Source: Okeanomitos corallinicola TIOX110 (GTDB taxonomy: Bacteria; Cyanobacteriota; Cyanobacteriia; Cyanobacteriales; Nostocaceae). Taken from it: a DNA stretch of 64,000 nt. Each line of letters starts with the position of its first letter. Position 1 is the stretch's first letter. Positions 36,218-44,771 of this stretch are shown piece after piece. The notes under the pieces were generated by a model. The model worked only from the letters and a program-made list of their open reading frames with translations. It was not told the origin of the DNA and searched no databases. The stretch spans positions 2,149,318 to 2,213,317 of the forward strand of contig NZ_CP150886.1 in the NCBI RefSeq assembly GCF_038050375.1. Reading direction: 5' to 3'. Made by a program: the position numbers and the translations under genes.

Positions 36218-39200
36218 TTAACTCTTTGCCATTTGTTGCACATCATTAATAATTCCTCTCACTGTCTCAGCATCGGGAGATTGAATACGCTGTAATATCT
36301 CTAAAGACTGCTGTAAATAGTCCAGTGCAGTGACAAAATCTCCTTTTTGATATGCTAATAAATGTCCCAACATAGCCAATGTCGTGGCTTTTCCTTGCAC
36401 ATTGCCTGTGCTTTCATCAATTTCTAAAACCTGTTGGTAGAGGGCGATCGCTTCTTCTATTTTCCCTGTGTTGGCGTAGATTATAGCTAAACAGTGCAAA
36501 GTAGCGGCTTTTCCTTGCACATTGCCTGTGCTTTCATCAATTTCTAAAACCTGTTGGTAGAGGGCGATCGCTTCCTCTATTTTTCCCATCTTGACGTAAA
36601 TACGTCCTAATTCGTGCAAAGTCGCGGCTTTACCTTGGACATATCCAATACGTTCAGTGATTTCTAAAGACTGGTGAAAGAGGATAATCGCTTCCTCTAT
36701 TTTTTCCGTATCCGCGTAGATCGTAGCTAAACAGTGCAAAGTCGCGGCTTTACCTTGGATATCCCCAATGCTTTCTTTGATTTCTAAAGACTGGTGGAAG
36801 AGGATGATCGCTTCCTCTATTTTTCCCGTATTGGTGTAGATGTAACCTAAATTGTGCAAAGTCACGGCTTTACCTTGGACATTGCCAATGCTCTCTTTGA
36901 TTTTTAAGGACTGGTGGTAGAGAGCGATCGCTTCCTCTATTTTTCCCGTGTCCGCGTAGACACCAGCTAATTCGTGCAAAGTTGCGGCTTGACCTTGGAC
37001 ATTGCCAATGCTTTCATTGATTTCTAAAGACTGGTGGTAGAGAGCGATCGCTTCCTCTATTTTTCCTGTGTTAGCGTAGATGTAACCTAAACAGTGCAAA
37101 GTCGCGGCTTGACCTTGGATATCCCCAATGCTTTCATTGATTTCTAAAGACTGGTGGTAGAGAGCGATCGCTTCCTCTATTTTTCCCGTCTTGACGTAGA
37201 TACGACCTAATTCGTGCAAAGTCGCGGCTTTACTTTGGATATCCCCAATGCTTTCAGTTATTTCTAAAGACTGGTGGTAGAGGGCGATCGCTTCCTCTAT
37301 TTTTCCTGTTTTGGCGTAGATAAGGGCTAATTGGTGTAAAGTCGCGGCTTTACTTTGGATATCCCCAATGCTTTCTTTGATTTTTAAGGACTGGTGGTAA
37401 AGGGTAATCGCTTCCTCTATTTTTCCCGTATCCGCGTAGATGATAGCTAAGTTGTGAATAATTGTCGCTTTTTCTGTTTCCTCTGTTGCTGGACAGAGTT
37501 CTAATGCTTGTTGATAATGTTGGTGTGCTTGTTCAATTTCTCCAAGTTCTTTTTCAGAACGAGCTAGTTGATGCAAAATGCGATAGTCTTCAACTGTGTT
37601 TAAGGTGGATTTGCACAGATGCAAAGCTTCACGAAAACGACTTTTCTTCTTCCAATTACCTGCCAACGCTGATCCAACTATTGAAGCAATTTCCCCTTGT
37701 TTCCCCAATAACGCTAACCGATGAATTTCTAACCTTTCTTCCTCTGTCGAAGTTTCTGCTTCTTCCCACCACAGACGATACAACACCTCAGCCGCTTGTT
37801 GATACAAGGTTTCTATATTCGTGGGTAACTGCAAAGGCAAAATTCTCGGTACTCGCAACGACTCATCAGGACTAACTTCCAACAATCCCAAAGCCACCGA
37901 CCGATTGATATAATTTTCCAAATTGGGGATACCTGCACAAACTGCGGTTAAAGCTTCTCTAGGTACTGGTAACTCAAACACCAAACCCAGCGTCAACATT
38001 TCCTGCATTATCTTATCCATTTGTTCCAGCAAGGCTTCAGCTAAAACCTGTTCTCGCAACTCCACCGCATCAACTTCCAACCGATTGAGAATTGCCACCA
38101 CATCAACACTCTTATCCCCCCTCATCGCTTGCGGGGAGGGGGCTAGGGGGTGGGGTGATGCTTGCAAAATCTTATTCAACCATTCCAGCAACCGGGGATT
38201 ACCATCAGCTAATCTCTTAGCTTGAGATTTCAAATTCTCATCTACCTGAGATTTTGCCCCAAAAGCCACAAGACGACTACACTTTTTTCTTAAATCTGCC
38301 CCCCGCATTCCTTCCAATGGTTGTTTATGGAAATACCGCAATTGGCTAAATTCAAATTCATAACGACAGGTGAGAATTAAGCGATGGTTGGTGTATGTTT
38401 CCCGAATTGCCCAAACTAAAGCTGTTAAAACCTCTACCGCTGATGTTTTCAGAACAAAGCTATCCTGACGAGGTTCTAAATTCACCTCAAAATCATCCAA
38501 CACCAACAAAAACGGCTTTTCTCCAGCGTCCCACAACTGCTGAAATACCCGCTTGAATCTAAATCTCAATTCCTCATCAGGATTTTGTATCTGTTGGCGT
38601 TGTTCGTTATCATCCAACTTATCCACCAACCGACTAACTAAACTCGGTTCATCAATTCTTCCCACCCAAACTACACGCTGGAAATTCGGCAGTCGGTCAC
38701 ATAGTCTAGCTGCTACACTACTTTTACCTAAACCACCCATGCCATAAATTAATACCCCTATTTCTTCCGTTGATTGAGTCAACGTCCTTAAACAACTTTG
38801 CAACTGACGACGACGACCGACAAAACTCTCACGGGTGGGGACTTTTACCTTACCCGCACCATCTAAAAATTCCGTAGTCACAGATGGTGGTGGTGCTGGT
38901 TTCCTTCCCCTAGTCCGCAACGGTGTCACCAATTCTCCTGGTAAACTATCTGCTGCATATAATCGCAATAAATGCCAATCCCGCGCTTTGTTTTTGATTA
39001 ATGTTTGATAGGTACTGGCAACCGCTTCGGTGATTTGTTTTCCTGCGGCTAATTCTCCATATAATGTCGCTGCTGCTTCTGTTGCATCAGATTCTAAAAC
39101 TTTTTGTCCCCATCCCAAAACGGCTTTTGCACCTGCTTTTAGTAATTCTTCCGCCATTGAAGGTACAGAACCAGAATTATCATCAACACTTCCAGCTTGT

Positions 39201-39970
39201 CCAGTGCGACAACCAGAAAGGAAAATCAATTTGGGGATGCGGAATTGTAGTGCTTCTTTAATATCTTCTGCACTAGCATAATAAGCCGCACCTGTTTCGG
39301 TTTCGGTAATAAATTCCGGTTGTCCGTTGGTAATTGTGGCATGACCGGTAATATGGAAAATATCAAAATAATCTTCACCGTAATCATCCACCAAATAACC
39401 CAACTCAGATAAACAACCGCTTTCTTCCACTGTCAAAGCTAAAGGTTGTCTTCCCGTCGCTGTTAAAATTCGTGCTTCTTCGGCTTCATAATCTAATACA
39501 GGTTCTACTCCTTGGGGGGAAGTAGCCATAAATAAGACTTGCAAAGCGCGGTTTTCTGGGTTTTTCTCCACAGACAATGTTTTTACAGAGTCCGATGATA
39601 CCCAGCGTACAGGAATAATTGATTTTTGTACCAGAAAGCTTTTTCCATCGTGCAGAACTTCCCAAGGTAAATGGGCGAGTTTTTCTGCTGTAGCAATGGC
39701 TAAAATGATACCTTGGCGTTGATATTGGTTGATGAGTTTTTGTAACCATCTGTCGCTCCCATCCAACCAGTCATAGAGTCGTTTTCCGGTAACTGCGTAA
39801 TCTTCCGCAAAGGAGGAAACGTAATAATCTCGTTCCGCTATTTGGATTAAATCACTAATTTGACTGAGGGGGAGTTTACGGGTTTGGTAATGGTTGGGAT
39901 TATCAGTAAAATAGCGTAACTCGGCGTAATCATCGGTAGTTAATTTAAGTTTGATATGGAGAGTTATCAT
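36218..39970 (-). CDS. NLR-like CHAT-NTPase-TPR protein
   Basis: 1250 residues. The N-terminal CHAT (caspase-like) domain, about 1-345, has both catalytic positions: H210 in FHITGHAT and C254 in FLSGCRTG. A STAND/NB-ARC-like NTPase follows, with P-loop GMGGLGKSS (about 410-418) and Walker B FLLVLDDFEVNL. A helical region precedes nine nearly identical 40-residue TPRs (GKIEEAIALYHQSLEI...). This order is that of bacterial NLR-like effectors: TPRs sense, the NTPase oligomerises and CHAT cleaves a target. Antiphage or cell-death function is inferred. Residues SPHPLAPSPQAMRG (about 609-622) derive from an inserted palindromic repeat. An EACC1-like gene lies upstream. Confidence 0.88.
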   Translation of the reverse strand: MITLHIKLKLTTDDYAELRYFTDNPNHYQTRKLPLSQISDLIQIAERDYYVSSFAEDYAVTGKRLYDWLDGSDRWLQKLINQYQRQGIILAIATAEKLAHLPWEVLHDGKSFLVQKSIIPVRWVSSDSVKTLSVEKNPENRALQVLFMATSPQGVEPVLDYEAEEARILTATGRQPLALTVEESGCLSELGYLVDDYGEDYFDIFHITGHATITNGQPEFITETETGAAYYASAEDIKEALQFRIPKLIFLSGCRTGQAGSVDDNSGSVPSMAEELLKAGAKAVLGWGQKVLESDATEAAATLYGELAAGKQITEAVASTYQTLIKNKARDWHLLRLYAADSLPGELVTPLRTRGRKPAPPPSVTTEFLDGAGKVKVPTRESFVGRRRQLQSCLRTLTQSTEEIGVLIYGMGGLGKSSVAARLCDRLPNFQRVVWVGRIDEPSLVSRLVDKLDDNEQRQQIQNPDEELRFRFKRVFQQLWDAGEKPFLLVLDDFEVNLEPRQDSFVLKTSAVEVLTALVWAIRETYTNHRLILTCRYEFEFSQLRYFHKQPLEGMRGADLRKKCSRLVAFGAKSQVDENLKSQAKRLADGNPRLLEWLNKILQASPHPLAPSPQAMRGDKSVDVVAILNRLEVDAVELREQVLAEALLEQMDKIMQEMLTLGLVFELPVPREALTAVCAGIPNLENYINRSVALGLLEVSPDESLRVPRILPLQLPTNIETLYQQAAEVLYRLWWEEAETSTEEERLEIHRLALLGKQGEIASIVGSALAGNWKKKSRFREALHLCKSTLNTVEDYRILHQLARSEKELGEIEQAHQHYQQALELCPATEETEKATIIHNLAIIYADTGKIEEAITLYHQSLKIKESIGDIQSKAATLHQLALIYAKTGKIEEAIALYHQSLEITESIGDIQSKAATLHELGRIYVKTGKIEEAIALYHQSLEINESIGDIQGQAATLHCLGYIYANTGKIEEAIALYHQSLEINESIGNVQGQAATLHELAGVYADTGKIEEAIALYHQSLKIKESIGNVQGKAVTLHNLGYIYTNTGKIEEAIILFHQSLEIKESIGDIQGKAATLHCLATIYADTEKIEEAIILFHQSLEITERIGYVQGKAATLHELGRIYVKMGKIEEAIALYQQVLEIDESTGNVQGKAATLHCLAIIYANTGKIEEAIALYQQVLEIDESTGNVQGKATTLAMLGHLLAYQKGDFVTALDYLQQSLEILQRIQSPDAETVRGIINDVQQMAKS
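36420..37440 (-). repeat. Nine 120-bp tandem repeats (TPR) in the CHAT-NTPase gene
   Basis: Each 120-bp unit encodes a 40-residue TPR with GKIEEAIALYHQSLEI and IGDIQGKAATLH. Many units contain GCGATCGCTTCCTCTATTTT, and long stretches are identical at the DNA level. Unit sequences differ at few positions, as expected for repeats that exchange sequence often. Confidence 0.9.
38116..38156. repeat. Palindromic G/C-rich repeat inserted in frame
   Basis: CCCCCTCATCGCTTGCGGGG then AGGGGGCTAGGGGGTGGGGT. It is nearly the same as 15591-15629 outside genes. The frame of the CHAT-NTPase gene is preserved, adding roughly 14 residues between two NTPase-domain helices. Confidence 0.85.
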
Positions 39971-40073
39971 AGGGGTGGAAAAATAAGAGTTTGTTTATTT
40001 ATACGCAGTTTTGAGATTAATTCCGTATTTTCATGTTGAGGAATTTTGCCAGGGAAAATAAGCCAGAAAATAA

Positions 40074-40124
40074 GCCAGGGAATAAATTCCCTGTCTGAAA
40101 GCTAAAGTCGGTTAAAACCGACTG
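40074..40124. repeat. Double-palindrome dispersed repeat, copy 2
   Basis: GGGAATAAATTCCC (40078-40091) and AGTCGGTTAAAACCGACT (40106-40123) occur in the order and spacing seen at 5724-5769. Here the repeat lies between the EACC1-like gene and the CHAT-NTPase gene, in the direction of their possible cotranscription. Confidence 0.8.
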
Positions 40125-40250
40125 GGTGATAGTGATAGTAAATTTTTGGCGTTGCTGAATTTAAAGATAGGAAATTGAAACATTATCAAAATTAAACTCT
40201 CATTCTTTGCGCCTTTGCGTGAAAAAAATCTTCCCATCAACAAAAGTGAT

Positions 40251-40577
40251 TTAAGAATCTAAAATTTGGCAAATTTGCTCAATTGTGGCATTTTCTAACA
40301 GCAGTCGTCTACCATTGCGGCCGACAATCAGAACTTTAGCAATCTTTTTACCTGACTGCTTTTGTTTATACTCTTGATACCATTTGCGAATTTGTTCAGC
40401 TATAGCCAGAGTTCCACCCACCAGACCAACTATAGTAGCAACAGTAGTAATGACTGCCTCTTTTTTCACATCTTCTGAATCTACGGTATAGTTACCAATT
40501 ATACCTTCAATTGCCAAAAGTTCCTCTGTAGCTGTGATCGCATCCTCACCTTCAATAGCAAATTTAATTTCTGTCAT
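40251..40577 (-). CDS. EACC1-like small membrane protein associated with conflict effectors
   Basis: 108 residues. It has an N-terminal strand-helix unit (MTEIKFAIEGEDAITATEEL), a single hydrophobic segment (about 48-63, VATIVGLVGGTLAIAE), and a C-terminal beta unit (KVLIVGRNGRRLLLENATIE). This matches the layout of EACC1 (effector-associated constant component 1), a small conserved partner of variable effectors in NTP-dependent bacterial conflict systems. The match is from memory of the family pattern, not a search. It lies upstream of the CHAT-NTPase-TPR gene on the same strand, separated by 280 bp that hold a repeat. Confidence 0.65.
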   Translation of the reverse strand: MTEIKFAIEGEDAITATEELLAIEGIIGNYTVDSEDVKKEAVITTVATIVGLVGGTLAIAEQIRKWYQEYKQKQSGKKIAKVLIVGRNGRRLLLENATIEQICQILDS

Positions 40578-40693
40578 AATTTCATCTACAATTGATCTAT
40601 TAATAGTTGTTTATAACAAAACCAAAATCATAATAACACTTATTTGCTAATCAATATCCAGCGATAAATATACCCACTTCTATCTCACCCAAA

Positions 40694-41053
40694 ATGCAAA
40701 TTACCCAAAGTCTCCACACGGCTATTCTCATCACCAACTTAGAACAATCAGAACACTTTTATGGCACAATATTAGGACTATCAAAAATTGACCGCACCCT
40801 CAAATATCCCGGTGCATGGTATCAACTTGGTAATTATCAAATACATTTAATAGTTTCCTCATCTGTCCCCACCGAAAACCAAAACGAAAAATGGGGACGT
40901 AACCCACACATTGCTTTTTCAGTTGTAGACTTAGAAACAGCAAAAACAGAATTACAAAATCAAAATTATCCCTTTCAAGCTAGTGCTTCCGGTCGTGCTG
41001 CCATCTTCACCAAAGACCCAGATGGCAATATCATTGAACTCAGTCAGCAATAA
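40694..41053 (+). CDS. VOC-family protein, glyoxalase-like
   Basis: 119 residues. MQITQSLHTAILITNLEQSEHFYGTILGL is the first VOC module; YQIHLIVSS, NPHIAFSVVDL and a last DPDGNIIELSQQ provide the expected metal-ligand positions H8, H, H and E. It is the third VOC protein in the window. It starts divergently from the EACC1-like gene; substrate unknown. Confidence 0.8.
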   Translation: MQITQSLHTAILITNLEQSEHFYGTILGLSKIDRTLKYPGAWYQLGNYQIHLIVSSSVPTENQNEKWGRNPHIAFSVVDLETAKTELQNQNYPFQASASGRAAIFTKDPDGNIIELSQQ

Positions 41054-41146
41054 AATCTTTCTGAAGATAGAGTCAAGAATATGAGGTTAATAATTTAGCA
41101 TAGTTAATATAATTACTGAGAAAATTTTACATCATTACATGAAAAT

Positions 41147-41680
41147 ATGACACACTTATTCACAAGAATTACCTCTACTGTTTTAACAACAGTCGCTCTC
41201 ACCATAGCCGCATCTACAAATCTAAATTCACAAGTAACAGCCCAAAATACTGGCTTTGCTACAGAAATTCTCAATGCACACAATAAATATCGCAAAGAAG
41301 TTAATGTTCCTGCCCTAAAATGGTCTAATACCTTAGCAAATAATGCTCAACAATGGGCAAATAACCTAGCTGCCAAAGGTGGAAATTTACAACATAGTCA
41401 AAATACTGGCCAGGGTGAAAACCTCTGGGGTGGTACTGCTGGTGCTTATAGTTATACACAAATGGTTGATAGTTGGGGTAGTGAAAAACGGTATTTTGTG
41501 AATGGGACTTTTCCTAATGTCAGTTCTACCGGTAACTGGTATGATGTTGGTCACTATACCCAAATGATTTGGCGGAATACTACATCCGTGGGTTGTGGTG
41601 TTGCCCGTGGTAGTGGTAAAGATATTTTAGTTTGTCGTTATAGTCCTCCAGGCAACTATCAAGGACAAAAAGTGTATTAA
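41147..41680 (+). CDS. Secreted CAP-domain (SCP/PR-1-like) protein
   Basis: 177 residues with a signal peptide (about 1-33, ending TAQN), then one CAP domain. Family signatures are NAHNKYRKEVNVPALKWS (helix 1), LQHSQNTGQGENLWGG (His and Glu), GHYTQMIWRNTTSVGCGVA (CAP1 signature with the second His) and LVCRYSPPGNYQGQ (CAP2). CAP proteins bind lipids or act on extracellular targets; bacterial roles are poorly known. It is closely followed by the recombinase gene (8-bp gap), so they may be cotranscribed. Confidence 0.92.
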   Translation: MTHLFTRITSTVLTTVALTIAASTNLNSQVTAQNTGFATEILNAHNKYRKEVNVPALKWSNTLANNAQQWANNLAAKGGNLQHSQNTGQGENLWGGTAGAYSYTQMVDSWGSEKRYFVNGTFPNVSSTGNWYDVGHYTQMIWRNTTSVGCGVARGSGKDILVCRYSPPGNYQGQKVY

Positions 41681-41688
41681 TTGAGTAA

Positions 41689-42981
41689 ATGAAAATCATT
41701 GCTTACAGTTACACAAATCCCCTGTTAGAAACATCTCCCAATCAAAATATTTGGGGTTGGGAGATAGATCAAATTTATCAAGATTTAGGAAAGAGAACAC
41801 AGTTACAACAATTAATTAATGATTGCAAAAAACAACCTGCCAATTATTTACTAATTCGTCGTTTAGAAGAATTGGGAGATAATTTAGAACAGGTAAATAA
41901 TTACCTTAACCAATTAGAAGCAATGGGGGTAATAGTCATTGCAACAGAACAAGAATATACTTCTGAATCTGCAAAATTTCGGGTTGAATTATTAAATTTA
42001 CTGCAAGAAGTTCAGCGTCAACAACGTAGTCGCAGCATCCGTCAAGGACACGCAAAAAGTCGTTTAGAAGCCTCACCACCACCGGGTAAAGTTCCCTATG
42101 GCTACCGCAGAAGTAAAGGAAAATATCTAATTGATAGAAGTATTTCGCCGATAGTTAAAGATTTTTTTGATAACTTTTTACTTTATGGTTCTTTGCGTGG
42201 TGCTGTGCGTTTTTTAGCTAAAAAATATAATAAAAAAATTTCTGTGACTACCGGAAAACGTTGGTTAATAAATCCCGTTTATCGTGGTGATACAGCCTAT
42301 CAAAATGGGGAAATTATTTCTAATACTCATACAGGTATTATTTCTAAGGAAGAAGCAGCACAAATAGATAGGCTTTTACGTCGCAATAGTCGTTTACCCT
42401 CTCGAACTGCCAGCGCACCTCATTCTTTAGCTGGTTTGGTTTTTTGTAGTCAATGTCAATCTCGAATGAATGTTACTCGTGTAACTCAACGTTATCAAAA
42501 TCAGGAATATTTATATTTACGAAATCCTCAATGTCCCCAAAATCCTAAATGTCGTGCTATTCCCTATCCAGATATTTTAGAAAAAACCATAGAAATTATT
42601 TGTCGAGATTTACCTGTAGCAGTATCAGGAATAAATTTTCCGCAGTTGGATACAATAAAAAATAGTCTCAATGATAAAATTACCAAGCAACAAAGTATTC
42701 TGGAACAATTACCAAATTTAATAGAAACTGGGGTTTTAGATGCAGAAACAGCAAAGTTAAGGTCTTATAAACTCCGTACAGAAATTTCTCAATTGCAAGC
42801 TAAGTTAGCTATTCTTCCGCCTGTTAATTTGCGTTCTGTAGCTGAAGCTGTTTCTATTCCCCAGTTTTGGTTAGATTTATCAGAAGTAGAACGGCGTTTT
42901 TATCTACGAGAATTTATCCGTCAAATAGATATTATACGCGAGGGTAAAGAGTGGATTTTACAGGTAATTTTTATTTTTTAG
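41689..42981 (+). CDS. XisF-like large serine recombinase family protein without the usual serine motif
   Basis: 430 residues with the layout of large serine recombinases: resolvase-like N-terminal domain (1-120), recombinase domain (GHAKSRLEASPPPGKVPYGY and PVYRGDTAYQNGE), a zinc-ribbon-like region (CSQCQSR ... CPQNPKC), and a coiled coil (NDKITKQQSILEQL). The N-terminus reads IIAYSYTNPLL where active members have YxRVSxxxQ, so the nucleophilic serine appears absent; the second motif is RRLEELGDN. Cyanobacteria commonly carry such conserved proteins, annotated as fdxN element excision factor-like. A regulatory or DNA-binding role is possible. No attachment site is visible nearby. Confidence 0.8.
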   Translation: MKIIAYSYTNPLLETSPNQNIWGWEIDQIYQDLGKRTQLQQLINDCKKQPANYLLIRRLEELGDNLEQVNNYLNQLEAMGVIVIATEQEYTSESAKFRVELLNLLQEVQRQQRSRSIRQGHAKSRLEASPPPGKVPYGYRRSKGKYLIDRSISPIVKDFFDNFLLYGSLRGAVRFLAKKYNKKISVTTGKRWLINPVYRGDTAYQNGEIISNTHTGIISKEEAAQIDRLLRRNSRLPSRTASAPHSLAGLVFCSQCQSRMNVTRVTQRYQNQEYLYLRNPQCPQNPKCRAIPYPDILEKTIEIICRDLPVAVSGINFPQLDTIKNSLNDKITKQQSILEQLPNLIETGVLDAETAKLRSYKLRTEISQLQAKLAILPPVNLRSVAEAVSIPQFWLDLSEVERRFYLREFIRQIDIIREGKEWILQVIFIF

Positions 42982-42995
42982 TCATTACTAATTAC

Positions 42996-44513
42996 CTAAT
43001 TTTTACCTGATTTACCTGCATTTTTAACATTCATAACTTTACTGAGTAGATCATACCAAAAAGGCGCTCCCATTGCAATAGCCACTCCACTTACTATCCA
43101 ACCAGCAAACATTGTCAACAAACTCACAATAGGCACACTATATATTTTAAAATTATTCCAACCCATTTGTTCTTTTAAGTTGTCATTTGTCCAACCAATT
43201 GGTAAGTTAAGATCCTGTAAAATTTCCTGGGTATTGATATTTTGGATATCCGCAGCATTAGGTTGTCTTTCTATTGTTTGTTCTGCTTTATAAACAATTG
43301 CTTCTCGTAATACAGTATCCTTTGATAAACGATCAATAATATGGAATGTATCTGCATTAGCACCGAAAGCTAAAGCAATACCAATTAAAATAGCGACTCC
43401 TTTGGCATTTCTTTTGTAAACTCCACCAGCACGCTGCATAGAACTATCAAAACAGGTCTCAATTTCCTGACGTAAAATTTTAATTCCTTCTTCTGTACTT
43501 TTCGCCTTATATTTTGCTTGTTTAGCTATACTGACAATGTTGGTTCTAATTACTGGTGGTAAACCATCCACCACTTCTTTAATAGTTTGATATGTTGTAT
43601 CTTCTGTATTACTTATGGATGTTTCTAGACCACCATATACAGCACTTCCTGTTTCCATAATACACATAATTTCGTTAATATTGGGTTTGAGACTACCAAT
43701 AATAATGGCTTCTTCCACACTAGGAAAAATGTGTTTATGGAAGGCTGATAACCGTTTACACGTTTCTCTTAAAACGGGATTTTCATTTTCTAGGTTGGCT
43801 TGAAAATTGTTGATATACTTATCCATGCTATCTTTCATCCGGCCAACGCTGGTATCTATGTCAAATTTGTTATTTTTAAAATCAACAACAATGATGTCAT
43901 ATTCTAATTGTAAGGTTTCAAAATCATCCTTGATATCTTGAGTAATATCATCTGGTAATGCCCCAGCTTTAATTTGCTTTAATGATCTAGTTAAAATTAC
44001 TCTGATTTCTTGTAAATGTTTATTTTTAAATGTATCAAGTCTGGATTCTGTAACATTATGGATTATGGTCGGTAATTTTAGTTCTTCAATCAGACTTGTT
44101 GCAAAAGTATCGGCAGCTATATAAGATGGTCCACTATGTCCATGACCAAACATTTGTTCTTTTGGTGATGATTTAGCCGATGATTTAGCCATTGATGTTC
44201 CTATCTTATTACTAATTCTCGCCACCATCCAAGTAAATTTTCTGGGTAAAGTTGCCAAAAATCCCTTTGCTTCTTGGTTGATACTTTTAATTAAAGGATT
44301 ACTGTAAATGTTGTTGACTAATTTAATTACTTCTGGTTTGTCTGAGTCATATAAATTACCGGATAAAAAGATTTCAATGGATTTTTTTAAATGTCCAGCC
44401 CGCCACTGGAGGACTGTAGCGATTAGTTCTTGAATTTCTGATGCTAATAAACTTAAAATTAGGTAAATAAAAATTAACCCCAAAGCTACATCTAAAATAA
44501 AAGGTAGGCGCAT
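42996..44513 (-). CDS. Conserved membrane protein of unknown function
   Basis: 505 residues. The N-terminal membrane helix (LDVALGLIFIYLILSLLASE) is followed by a basic cytosolic stretch and a conserved GPSYIAADTFATSLIE motif. A long charged, helical region comes next, then two C-terminal membrane segments (about GVAILIGIALAFGANAD and VSLLTMFAGWIVSGVAIAMG) with an intervening helix. I recognise a widespread bacterial family with the DVxxGLxFxYLxLSL start, but not a named function. Convergent with the recombinase gene. Confidence 0.75.
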   Translation of the reverse strand: MRLPFILDVALGLIFIYLILSLLASEIQELIATVLQWRAGHLKKSIEIFLSGNLYDSDKPEVIKLVNNIYSNPLIKSINQEAKGFLATLPRKFTWMVARISNKIGTSMAKSSAKSSPKEQMFGHGHSGPSYIAADTFATSLIEELKLPTIIHNVTESRLDTFKNKHLQEIRVILTRSLKQIKAGALPDDITQDIKDDFETLQLEYDIIVVDFKNNKFDIDTSVGRMKDSMDKYINNFQANLENENPVLRETCKRLSAFHKHIFPSVEEAIIIGSLKPNINEIMCIMETGSAVYGGLETSISNTEDTTYQTIKEVVDGLPPVIRTNIVSIAKQAKYKAKSTEEGIKILRQEIETCFDSSMQRAGGVYKRNAKGVAILIGIALAFGANADTFHIIDRLSKDTVLREAIVYKAEQTIERQPNAADIQNINTQEILQDLNLPIGWTNDNLKEQMGWNNFKIYSVPIVSLLTMFAGWIVSGVAIAMGAPFWYDLLSKVMNVKNAGKSGKN

Positions 44514-44771
44514 TGACAGACTCCTTGATGATAGTTAATTTACTCATGTTTGTATTATTTATATCATTTAACTTGGATAATACTTGTTAAATTGTTTAAA
44601 AAATAACTAAGAAAAATGTTTTTCAAAAAATTATCATTATTCAGAGAAAACTGAGGTAATTTGGGATCTAGCCATTGCCTGTGAAAATAGTTTGTGGCAG
44701 TGTGGCAACATTGGAGATTCACTCTGGTCTCTATGGAATTTAACCAGTGAGTAAAATGATGAGCATACAAT
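44514..44771. other. Intergenic region between divergent membrane protein and GT39 genes
   Basis: 258 bp, AT-rich; presumably promoters for both genes. Two short open frames on the minus strand overlap each other and are not convincing. Confidence 0.35.

Noticed and set aside
36420-37440. Regular repeats that could suggest a CRISPR array
   Set aside because: The units are 120 bp, lie in an open frame and encode TPRs; there are no unique spacers and no cas genes.
37462-39281. Several plus-strand open frames within the CHAT-NTPase gene
   Set aside because: They are antisense to a gene with clear domain structure and lack start signals.
41689-42981. Recombinase gene as the mark of an integrated element
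   Set aside because: No attachment site repeats, tRNA target or phage genes flank it, and the catalytic motif is missing.
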